From assembly GCA_041572275.1 (NCBI GenBank), contig JBFFSQ010000027.1:1-21385 (forward strand): 21,385 nucleotides of DNA, written 5' to 3'. This document shows, in pieces, positions 7,815-14,402 of the stretch. How positions within the stretch are numbered: position 1 is the stretch's first letter; each line of letters starts with the position of its first letter. The position numbers were made by a program, and so were the translations under genes. Origin of the DNA: JBFFSQ01 sp041572275. GTDB lineage: Bacteria > Pseudomonadota > Gammaproteobacteria > SZUA-229. The notes beneath the pieces are model-generated. The model was not told the origin of the DNA and ran no database searches. It was given only the letters and a program-made list of their open reading frames with translations.

Positions 7815-9956
7815 ATGACTGTATCCAATCGTTATTATGCAAGTTGCCCAAAGGGTATAGAAGATCTGTTACTGTCTGAATTGCAGACACTACAGGTTGC
7901 TAAGCCTGAGCTTGCCCATTCAGGTGTCTATTTTGAGGGTGGCCTGGAAGCTGCCTATCGTGTGTGCCTATGGTCGCGGCTGGCGAGTCGTGTCTTTCTG
8001 CCCCTGAAGAATTTTGAAGTCTTATCTGAAAATGAGCTTTATCAACAGGTACAGATGATTAACTGGTCTGAGCACCTGACTGTTGATGGTACCCTGGCTG
8101 TAAACTGTAATCTCAGTGATTCGGCATTAACAAACAGTCACTATGCATCACTTAAGGTAAAAGATGCGATTGTTGACCAGTTTAATGATCTCTACGATAA
8201 ACGTCCTTCCGTTGATCGTGATAGGCCTGATGTAAGAATTAATCTGCACATTCACAGAAACCAGGCTACCCTGAGCCTGGATCTTGCGGGTGATCCTTTG
8301 CATAAACGGGGCTACCGCATGTCAAATGTAGCTGCACCCCTTAAAGAGAATCTGGCCGCCGCTATCTTAATACGCTCAGGTTGGCCGAATGATTCACTGA
8401 CACTGGTTGATTTAATGTGTGGCTCGGGGACATTTCTAACCGAAGCAGCACTCATGGCATTGAATATCGCACCTGGCTTGAGGCGTGATTATTTTGGTTT
8501 TCTGGGCTGGAAGGGTCACGATGATGGCTTGTGGCGAAACCTTGTGAGTCAAGCTAAAGCCAGTCAGCAAGATAAAAGTCATTTCAACTTACAAATCAAA
8601 GGTTACGATGCATCCATTTCATCGGTGAAAGCCGCCAAACAGAATGTTCACGCAGCTGGTCTGCAACAATATATACAAATAGAACAGCGGGATATAGAAA
8701 ATTGTCAGGCTCCAGGGGATATGGTGCCGGGCCTGGTCATTGTAAATCCACCCTATGGCGAACGTTTAGGGGATATCAGAGAGCTGTCCTATTTGTACTC
8801 GGATCTAGGCGAATGTTGGCGTAAATACTTTGCTGGATGGACAACTGCCTTGTTTACAGGCAATTTGGATCTGGCGAAAAATATCGGGTTACGCTCACAT
8901 AAAAATAATACTTTTTTCAATGGCGCAATCAAATGCAAACTCTTTCAGTATTCAATTCGTCAGGCACCTTCAGAAGAAGTAAAAGCTAAAATTGAACAAA
9001 GGGACGCGGAATCTATGGCAATGATTGCCAATCGTTTGAAAAAGAATTTCAAGCATCTCTCACGTTGGGCAAGGCGAAATAATATTGAATGCTACCGTGT
9101 GTATGATGCTGATTTGCCAGAATATGCAGCGGCGATTGATATATATGCTGATTGGGTACAGGTGCAGGAATATCAGGCGCCTTCAACAATTGATATTCGA
9201 AAAGCTCGTTTACGAATGGATCATCTTATAGCTGTAGTACCAGAAGTGCTTGGGGTTGATCGTAGTAAGCTTGTAGTTAAGACACGACGTCAGCAAAAAG
9301 GTTTGGCTCAATATGAAAAGCAGGCAACAGCTGGTAGCGAATTTCAAGTACATGAGGCCGGTCTTAAGTTTGTAGTAAATTTACAAGATTATCTTGATAC
9401 AGGCTTATTTTTAGATCATCGAGACACACGGCTTTTAATTAGAGACATGTGTAAAGACAAACATTTTTTAAATCTGTTTGCTTATACCGGTAGTGTGTCA
9501 GTGTACGCGGCCGCAGGTGGCGCTGCATCCACCACGACTATCGATATGTCGAATACCTATCTGAATTGGGCGAAACAAAATTTTAAAATTAATAATTTCA
9601 CACAAAGCCAGCATAATTTTATCAAAGCTGATTGCGTGCAGTGGTTACAAAAACAGGCGCAAAATCCAGAAAAGTATTTTGATGTCATTTTTCTTGATCC
9701 ACCAACATTTTCAAACTCAAAGACAATGGAAGGTGTTTTTGATATCCAGAAAGATCATGTGATGTTGATAGAGTCAGTGATGAAATTACTGGCTCCAAAT
9801 GGTGTTCTGGTATTTTCAAACAATTTCAGGAAATTCAAACTGGAGCCAACACTATTCGAACGATTTAATGTTGAAGATATTCGCAAACAGACGATACCTG
9901 AAGACTTTAAACGTAATCCTAAAATTCATGGTTGCTGGTTAATTCGACTGCAATAA
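7815..9956 (+). CDS. rlmL: Bifunctional 23S rRNA methyltransferase RlmKL (m2G2445/m7G2069)
   Basis: A 713-residue two-domain enzyme matching E. coli RlmL/RlmK, which methylates G2445 (N2) and G2069 (N7) of 23S rRNA. A THUMP domain occupies roughly residues 45-160. The first SAM-dependent domain has DLMCGSGTF (199-207) and the catalytic NPPY (311-314). The second, RlmK-like domain has LFAYTGSVSVYAAAGG (from about 554) and DPPTFSNSK (628-636). Both catalytic centres look intact. ATG at 7815 is preferred because homologues begin just before (Y)xAxCPKGxExLL; the frame also has a TTG at 7806 overlapping the kdsB stop. It is the last gene of the operon and ends on the two-way terminator at 9955-9984. 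Confidence 0.96.
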   Translation: MTVSNRYYASCPKGIEDLLLSELQTLQVAKPELAHSGVYFEGGLEAAYRVCLWSRLASRVFLPLKNFEVLSENELYQQVQMINWSEHLTVDGTLAVNCNLSDSALTNSHYASLKVKDAIVDQFNDLYDKRPSVDRDRPDVRINLHIHRNQATLSLDLAGDPLHKRGYRMSNVAAPLKENLAAAILIRSGWPNDSLTLVDLMCGSGTFLTEAALMALNIAPGLRRDYFGFLGWKGHDDGLWRNLVSQAKASQQDKSHFNLQIKGYDASISSVKAAKQNVHAAGLQQYIQIEQRDIENCQAPGDMVPGLVIVNPPYGERLGDIRELSYLYSDLGECWRKYFAGWTTALFTGNLDLAKNIGLRSHKNNTFFNGAIKCKLFQYSIRQAPSEEVKAKIEQRDAESMAMIANRLKKNFKHLSRWARRNNIECYRVYDADLPEYAAAIDIYADWVQVQEYQAPSTIDIRKARLRMDHLIAVVPEVLGVDRSKLVVKTRRQQKGLAQYEKQATAGSEFQVHEAGLKFVVNLQDYLDTGLFLDHRDTRLLIRDMCKDKHFLNLFAYTGSVSVYAAAGGAASTTTIDMSNTYLNWAKQNFKINNFTQSQHNFIKADCVQWLQKQAQNPEKYFDVIFLDPPTFSNSKTMEGVFDIQKDHVMLIESVMKLLAPNGVLVFSNNFRKFKLEPTLFERFNVEDIRKQTIPEDFKRNPKIHGCWLIRLQ

Positions 9957-9984
9957 AAAAAGCCGGGAAATCCCGGCTTTTTTT
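9955..9984. terminator. Bidirectional rho-independent terminator between rlmL and rsd
   Basis: A perfect 7-bp stem GCCGGGA (9962-9968) / TCCCGGC (9971-9977) with an AA loop is flanked by a run of A on the left and a run of T on the right. It therefore works as an intrinsic terminator on both strands. It lies directly at the stop of rlmL (9954-9956) and the stop of the convergent rsd gene (9983-9985). Confidence 0.93.
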
Positions 9985-10477
9985 ATTGCAGGGTTTCCAC
10001 TGCAGAGGTAGAGGGGGATAAGAGTGTATTGATAAGCTGATCTTCGAGTTCAATGCGGGTAGCCAGGTCTTCGCCCAGGCGTGATAGAAATTCGGGCAAC
10101 TTGTCCTTGTTTTCACTCAGCTTAATACCATCATCATACAGATCATTAAAATCGACGGCAGTTTTGGTTGTATGCTCTATGCGAGGATAAATGTTGTTTG
10201 CTAAATCAAGGATATCTTGTCGACGTTCTTCTCCTTCTGAAATACGTCGATAAAGTTCAAAATGTCCTGTGGCAATATAATCGATTAATACCTGACAGAA
10301 TTCCTGTAACACCTCGGGTTCAATCTCATCGGGTGATAGATTCTGACTGGTGTCACAGCCGGCCAGATTGCAATAGAGTGATAGAACTTCATTGCGCTCT
10401 GATATTAGTTGCTTAATCTCTTTTCGTGTACGAGTACGTCGATCATGGTGTGGCTGTTTATCGGTTGAATCATTCAT
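9983..10477 (-). CDS. rsd: Rsd/AlgQ family anti-sigma-70 factor
   Basis: A 164-residue, mostly helical, acidic cytoplasmic protein. Segments typical of the Rsd/AlgQ family are EIKQLISERNEVLSLYCNLA, FCQVLIDYIATGHFELYRRI, LANNIYPRIEH and the C-terminal FLSRLGEDLATRIELEDQLI. E. coli Rsd has FCQSLVDYLSAGHFSIYERI and LEARFVLEDKLI at the same places. Family members bind region 4 of sigma-70 and ease the switch to alternative sigma factors; Pseudomonas AlgQ also affects alginate and virulence genes. ATG at 10477 (MNDSTDK) is chosen because a GTGGA lies about ten bases upstream; a GTG five codons earlier (10492) is the alternative. It is a single gene convergent with rlmL. Whether it behaves as Rsd or as AlgQ cannot be told from sequence. 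Confidence 0.85.
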   Translation of the reverse strand: MNDSTDKQPHHDRRTRTRKEIKQLISERNEVLSLYCNLAGCDTSQNLSPDEIEPEVLQEFCQVLIDYIATGHFELYRRISEGEERRQDILDLANNIYPRIEHTTKTAVDFNDLYDDGIKLSENKDKLPEFLSRLGEDLATRIELEDQLINTLLSPSTSAVETLQ

Positions 10478-10784
10478 AAATATATATTCCACTACACTGT
10501 TTTATTATCATTTACTGTTTTTGTATTTAGTTATTATGCCGTTGATGTATTTGGCGTTAATCTGAAATTGCCTCATATACATTCATAAATCAAGCACAAA
10601 TCACGCAAATTTAAATAATTATAAACCTTTTTGTGCTCATTGTAGATGTCATTTAAGGAGTATGAGCTTACGCAGTATAGAATGTAACCCATTGAAATGT
10701 AAGGCCAATAAAATCTACTAAAGCCTATAATTACAATCATATCTATTTACATTATTTAATTGTTGATTGTCAGGAATCATGAAC
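10478..10784. other. Divergent AT-rich intergenic region, rsd / msrA
   Basis: About 300 bp with very low G+C and no credible gene. It must hold the promoters of rsd (leftward) and msrA (rightward). The only clear element is a perfect TATAAT at 10726-10731 for msrA. A 19-codon frame at 10662-10721 has an AAGGAG, but placed one base before the ATG, which is too close. Confidence 0.6.
10726..10731 (+). promoter_or_regulatory. Candidate -10 box for msrA
   Basis: TATAAT matches the sigma-70 -10 consensus exactly and lies 53 bp before the chosen msrA start. No good -35 hexamer is found 16-18 bp upstream (TTGAAA at 10692-10697 is too far), so an activator may be needed or the match is chance in AT-rich DNA. 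Confidence 0.35.
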
Positions 10785-11408
10785 ATGAAAATATTAACGA
10801 TGCCATCCGCTGATCAAGCACTTCCGGGGCGTGAACAGTCCTTGCAGGTGCCCAATAAGCACTTTGTGAATGGTCATAACTTGAAAGCACCATTTCCTGC
10901 CAACATGGAGAAGGCTGTGTTCGGAATGGGTTGTTTCTGGGGCGCAGAACGATGTTTCTGGAAGCTGGATGGCGTGTTCAGTACAGCAGTGGGGTATTCA
11001 GCCGGGTATACACCTAATCCAACCTACCAGGAAGTGTGTACAGGTATGACTGGACATAATGAGGTGGTGCTAATTGTTTATGATCCACAAATAGTGAGTT
11101 ATCAGAATTTACTCCAAACGTTCTGGCAGTCACATAATCCCACCCAGGGCATGCGACAGGGTAATGACCAGGGAACCCAATATCGTTCAGGTATTTACAC
11201 TTTTACAGACCATCAATATGTCCAGGCCATACAATCAAGACTAAGTTATCAACAGGCTTTACAACAGGCAGGCTTCCCTGAGATTACGACTGAAATATTG
11301 CCTGCATCAGAATTTTATTATGCAGAAGACTATCATCAGCAATATTTAGCCAAAAACCCCAATGGTTATTGTGGTCTTGGTGGCACCAATGTTTTATTTT
11401 CGGTTTAA
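10785..11408 (+). CDS. msrA: Peptide-methionine (S)-S-oxide reductase MsrA
   Basis: MsrA reduces the S epimer of methionine sulfoxide in oxidised proteins, using thioredoxin. The 207 residues follow E. coli MsrA (212) closely: the leader ALPGR...VNGH, then the active site GMGCFWGAERCFW with catalytic Cys50, VGYSAGYTPNPTYQEVCTGMTGH, NPTQGMRQGNDQGTQYRS, FYYAEDYHQQYL and NPNGYCGLGG with Cys196. E. coli has a second C-terminal Cys about eight residues later; here the tail TNVLFSV has none, so recycling would use Cys196 alone. The start at 10785 is chosen because AGGA (10772-10775) lies nine bases upstream; ATG 10779 is an alternative. A monocistronic gene with its own leader fits a stress-response gene. 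Confidence 0.96.
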   Translation: MKILTMPSADQALPGREQSLQVPNKHFVNGHNLKAPFPANMEKAVFGMGCFWGAERCFWKLDGVFSTAVGYSAGYTPNPTYQEVCTGMTGHNEVVLIVYDPQIVSYQNLLQTFWQSHNPTQGMRQGNDQGTQYRSGIYTFTDHQYVQAIQSRLSYQQALQQAGFPEITTEILPASEFYYAEDYHQQYLAKNPNGYCGLGGTNVLFSV

Positions 11409-11644
11409 TGACGACCTTCATTAAAAAAACTATGATTAGTTAGTAGCTGTATTTTAATGAACTAATATATGTTTTTTCATGGGAGTATTTGTTAAGAATA
11501 TAAAAATAAGATAGCTATAAAAGGAAATGTAAAAATAACACATTAAATTTAAGCAATCGACGCTCACAGCGATTGTGACCTGAATCTCGTTTTAGTTGAT
11601 TTACTACATATCCTTCCCTGTACAGGAAGATTTCCCATGTATAT

Positions 11645-11669
11645 TACTTAATATGGCTGCTATTAAGTA
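11645..11669. repeat. Inverted repeat upstream of cysC (9-bp arms, 7-nt spacer)
   Basis: TACTTAATA (11645-11653) and TATTAAGTA (11661-11669) are exact reverse complements around TGGCTGC. The site is 61 bp before the cysC start. It could be an operator for a dimeric regulator or an mRNA hairpin; it has no T-tract, so it is not a standard terminator. Confidence 0.7.
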
Positions 11670-11670
11670 T

Positions 11671-11701
11671 TTAATATCCGAATAAAGCCCTTTGATATTA
11701 A
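11671..11701. repeat. Inverted repeat upstream of cysC (8-bp arms, 15-nt spacer)
   Basis: TTAATATC (11671-11678) and GATATTAA (11694-11701) are exact reverse complements. It lies one base after the previous inverted repeat and ends 29 bp before cysC. The arms share the TTAATA core with the first repeat, which suggests related half-sites, but AT-rich sequence makes chance matches more likely. Confidence 0.6.
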
Positions 11702-11730
11702 TTTACTGAAACGTTGCTGGAAGTGAACTC

Positions 11731-12384
11731 ATGAAGATATCTACCAATGTTGTCTGGAGTGATACATCAATTACTAAAGAACGTCGAAATTTGCTAAATA
11801 ATCAGCATTCTTCAATTCTCTGGTTTACTGGATTATCAGGGTCTGGCAAATCAACCATTTCAGATGCCCTTGAAGAATATTTACACGACATGTCTATTCG
11901 CACTTACATATTAGATGGTGACAATATTAGGCATGGCTTAAATGGCGACCTGGGGTTTAGTGAAGTTGATCGTAAGGAAAATATTAGACGGATCGGAGAA
12001 GTGGGTAAGCTCTTCGTTGATGCCGGTGTTATGGTCCTAACTTCATTTATATCACCATTCAGAGAGGACCGGGATTTTGTCCGAAGCATTGTTGGTGAAA
12101 GAGAGTTTGTGGAGATCTATATTAAATGTCCACTTGAAGTATGTGAAGAACGTGATATCAAAGGGCTGTACGCCAAAGCTCGAAGAGGTGAAATTAAGGA
12201 ATTTACCGGCATAGATTCTCCCTATGAAGAGCCAGTAGACCCTGAAATTATCATTGATGCCTCCAAATTAACTGTGGATGAGGCAGTGACTCAGATTACT
12301 CAGTATCTTGTACACAATGGCTATATCAATTTACGTCGTCGAAGTGATATGGCAAATTTGCTCTTGGCTAATTATGGTAAATAA
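11731..12384 (+). CDS. cysC: Adenylylsulfate (APS) kinase
   Basis: CysC phosphorylates the 3'-hydroxyl of APS with ATP to make PAPS, for sulfate reduction or for sulfotransferases. The 217 residues contain the P-loop GLSGSGKST (34-42), LDGDNIRHGLNGDLGFS (61-77), DRKENIRRIGEV (80-91), FISPFREDR with Ser108 at the family's phospho-serine position, KGLYAKARRGEIKEFTGIDS and YEEP. It is a stand-alone kinase, not fused to sulfurylase. Compared with the 201-residue E. coli enzyme, it carries about 16 extra residues at the C-terminus, a basic tail (LRRRSDMANLLLANYGK). GGAAG at 11719-11723 is seven bases before the ATG. No cysDN, cysH or sulfotransferase gene is next to it, so the use of its PAPS is open. 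Confidence 0.95.
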   Translation: MKISTNVVWSDTSITKERRNLLNNQHSSILWFTGLSGSGKSTISDALEEYLHDMSIRTYILDGDNIRHGLNGDLGFSEVDRKENIRRIGEVGKLFVDAGVMVLTSFISPFREDRDFVRSIVGEREFVEIYIKCPLEVCEERDIKGLYAKARRGEIKEFTGIDSPYEEPVDPEIIIDASKLTVDEAVTQITQYLVHNGYINLRRRSDMANLLLANYGK

Positions 12385-12464
12385 GTCGCGTTGGTTACTG
12401 TTCTATCAGGGCAAGTTATCAGGTGTCTTTGGTTGACTCGCTGCTTATGATTTAGAGAACAAAG

Positions 12465-12563
12465 ATGTCTAATAAGGCATGGATTTTATTATGAATTGCT
12501 GGGTTTTCTATATTTCTCTTCACAATCCGGCTTCAGGTTTTTAACTCGTTAATAGATTCTTAA
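12465..12563 (+). pseudogene. Possible remnant: short hydrophobic frame interrupted by TGA
   Basis: From ATG 12465 the frame reads MSNKAWILL, then TGA (12492-12494), then IAGFSIFLFTIRLQVFN and a stop at 12561. Reading the TGA as Trp (one base from TGG) would give a 32-residue peptide with a membrane-helix-like core. There is no strong ribosome site and the 3' part overlaps the end of rlmJ on the other strand. It may be a decayed small gene or simply chance; I do not recognise a family. Confidence 0.15.
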
Positions 12564-12581
12564 TTAAGTAAAAACCTGAAG
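12531..12581. repeat. 13-bp perfect inverted repeat spanning the rlmJ stop codon
   Basis: CTTCAGGTTTTTA (12531-12543) and TAAAAACCTGAAG (12569-12581) are exact reverse complements separated by 25 nt. The rlmJ stop (12541-12543) is in the left arm. There is no T-tract after either arm on either strand, so it is not a canonical intrinsic terminator. A 3' mRNA hairpin that protects or ends the rlmJ message is the simplest reading. Confidence 0.75.
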
Positions 12582-13362
12582 GTGCCAGTTGTTGTTTGAC
12601 AACAGGCAGTAGTTCTTTCATGCGGAGATGTAATTTTAAATGGCAATTGACTGCAACTATTCCACTAGCTGTCATCTTGTTATCGTTTGTATCTTCTGAT
12701 ATTCCAAGTTCGTATCGCCAGATATTTGAAAAACCTATCTGGCTAAATTCATGCAACATTTTGTTAATCAGAGAGCGATGAATAACTGGGTACCAGATTA
12801 AATAATGAGCCTTAGACATGATTTTAGCGCCTGTAACAAGTGTTTCTACAACTTGTGTATAGTCCTGATGTTTCTCATATGGTGGATCAATTAGAATGAG
12901 TAACTGCTGGTTTCGAATAGGCAGTAAATCTTGGAAAACCTGATATCCGTCAGAATGATGGACTTTTATTCGTTGGTCTTTTTGTAATACCTGTTTAAGT
13001 AAGGCATATTCATTAGAGTGTAATTCAAATAACTGTAGTTGATCCTGATCACGTAACAGGCTAGCTGCAATTAATGGAGAGCCAGGATATCTATTTTCCT
13101 TAAGAAAGGATTTAACAGTGTTGCGATATGGTTCAATAGCATCTGGGATTGAAGTAAAGTTCAATCTGTTAATGTCTCTTTTAAGTTTATTTGTATTGGT
13201 TTCTCCATATTCAAGTTCGTATGAACCAGAACCTGCATGAGTATCGATATATAGAATAGGCCTATTAGATTGTCGAAGACACTCAATGCTAATACTAAGT
13301 GCCAGATGTTTTAAAACATCAGCATAATTACCAGCATGTGCGGCATGTTGATAGCTAAGCAT
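12541..13362 (-). CDS. rlmJ: 23S rRNA (adenine2030-N6)-methyltransferase RlmJ
   Basis: A 273-residue SAM-dependent methyltransferase matching RlmJ (E. coli, 280 residues), which methylates A2030 of 23S rRNA. The N-terminus MLSYQHAAHAGNYADVLKH is the family signature. It is followed by LYIDTHAGSGSYEL (SAM binding), RYPGSPLIAASLLRDQD, LFELHSNEY, the catalytic LILIDPPYEKHQDY (DPPY motif) and GMTASG-like MTASGIV. All key motifs are present. The gene lies 78 bp downstream of corA on the same strand, so it may be read from corA or from its own promoter in that gap. Its end faces the end of cysC 156 bp away, with a long inverted repeat over the stop codon. Confidence 0.95.
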   Translation of the reverse strand: MLSYQHAAHAGNYADVLKHLALSISIECLRQSNRPILYIDTHAGSGSYELEYGETNTNKLKRDINRLNFTSIPDAIEPYRNTVKSFLKENRYPGSPLIAASLLRDQDQLQLFELHSNEYALLKQVLQKDQRIKVHHSDGYQVFQDLLPIRNQQLLILIDPPYEKHQDYTQVVETLVTGAKIMSKAHYLIWYPVIHRSLINKMLHEFSQIGFSNIWRYELGISEDTNDNKMTASGIVAVNCHLKLHLRMKELLPVVKQQLAPSGFYLIKNLLTS

Positions 13363-13440
13363 GTAAACTCAAACTCAATGCAAAGACAGATAATCTAGCA
13401 TACGTAATGTTAAAATTAGAATGTAGTAGCTGCTTTATAA

Positions 13441-14400
13441 TTACAACCAGCGAACTTTTCGGAATAGATATAACATTACAACTGCAATACCTGACATAAT
13501 TGAAAGCAGTATGTAATAACCATGTTTACTTTTTAATTCTGGCATGTTCTCAAAGTTCATACCATATATACCCACAAGTAAAGTAAGTGGGACAAAGATT
13601 ACTGTAACGATAGTTAAAACTTTCATAATTTGATTTAGTCTATGACCATTAAGGCTTATGTAGGCCTCTATCAGGTCAGTTATTACGCTCTGGTATAAAG
13701 TTGATAGACTATTGTAACGCTCGATAAGGGCATAAATATCATCAAAAATATCATGGTGATGTCGACCTTTTTTGTGTAGCTCCTGACGTAGAGTATCAAA
13801 GACATCTACATGGTAGGCAAGGATGCGATGCATTTTGCGCAGACCAGTATTGTAGCTAACCAGTTCTTTCATCAGGGTGTCGGTTGGGCTTTCGAATAAT
13901 TCATCTTCGATCACATCCAGGCGTTGTTCAAGATCCAGCAATACTTTTCCGTAACGTTGCGCCACTCGTTTACACATGGCGGATACGACTGAAATAGGAG
14001 TTTCATTAGCGCAGCCATCAAGAACAAGTGATTGCCAAAGCCTGGTGAGATATGGTGATTCTTTAGTATGACGAGTTATCAGGAATCGATCACTAGCAAA
14101 CATAGCAAGTTGTAGCGTGTTAAAATTCAGGGAATTTGATTCTGCATCTAACGGCTTGAGTAAAAGATAAATGTAATTTTCGAATGCTTCAAAACTGGGT
14201 GGGTGCCGATTTCGTTGTGCTTCATTTATGGCACCACTATCCAGTTCAAATTGTTCACTAAGAAAAGTATGTTCTTCATCGACAGGTTCTTCATACAGGT
14301 CTACCCAAATCCAGCTATTTGGTTGATCACTCCATTTCTGCAACATTTCCTCACCACCAACCTCAGTTGTAGTATCATGACACAACATAAATTGGATCAT
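13441..14400 (-). CDS. corA: CorA family divalent cation channel
   Basis: A 319-residue protein of the CorA/ZntB (2-TM-GxN) superfamily, pentameric inner-membrane channels for Mg2+ (CorA) or Zn2+ (ZntB). A cytoplasmic alpha/beta domain (1 to about 150) and a long helical stalk (about 150-255) lead to two C-terminal membrane helices (about 257-278 and 294-314). The first ends in YGMNFENMPE with the signature Gly280-Met281-Asn282, and the C-terminus is basic (FRKVRWL). The E-N-M-P loop after GMN resembles CorA-type Mg2+ channels. The ATG follows the mscS stop by 2 bp, so the two are translationally coupled. Which metal it carries cannot be decided from sequence. Confidence 0.9.
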   Translation of the reverse strand: MIQFMLCHDTTTEVGGEEMLQKWSDQPNSWIWVDLYEEPVDEEHTFLSEQFELDSGAINEAQRNRHPPSFEAFENYIYLLLKPLDAESNSLNFNTLQLAMFASDRFLITRHTKESPYLTRLWQSLVLDGCANETPISVVSAMCKRVAQRYGKVLLDLEQRLDVIEDELFESPTDTLMKELVSYNTGLRKMHRILAYHVDVFDTLRQELHKKGRHHHDIFDDIYALIERYNSLSTLYQSVITDLIEAYISLNGHRLNQIMKVLTIVTVIFVPLTLLVGIYGMNFENMPELKSKHGYYILLSIMSGIAVVMLYLFRKVRWL

Positions 14401-14402
14401 GT

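Larger units (their letters stand above)
11409..11730 (+). other. Gene-free region between msrA and cysC with inverted repeats
   Basis: 322 bp, AT-rich, without a credible reading frame. It contains a GCAATCG / CGATTGT dyad near 11553-11578, a perfect 10-bp palindrome CCTGTACAGG (11617-11626), and two perfect inverted repeats at 11645-11669 and 11671-11701 that are listed separately. No convincing intrinsic terminator for msrA is visible; the short AT stem 11435-11441/11460-11466 followed by T6 at 11471-11476 is weak. The promoter of cysC must lie here but I cannot place it with confidence. Confidence 0.6.

Noticed and set aside
10662..10721. 19-codon frame after an AAGGAG in the rsd-msrA gap
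   Set aside because: The Shine-Dalgarno-like sequence ends one base before the ATG, too close to work, and the peptide has no recognisable feature.
11567..11581. TCACA-N5-TGTGA as a CRP site upstream of cysC
   Set aside because: The half-sites are in the reverse order to the CRP consensus (TGTGA-N6-TCACA) and the spacing differs.
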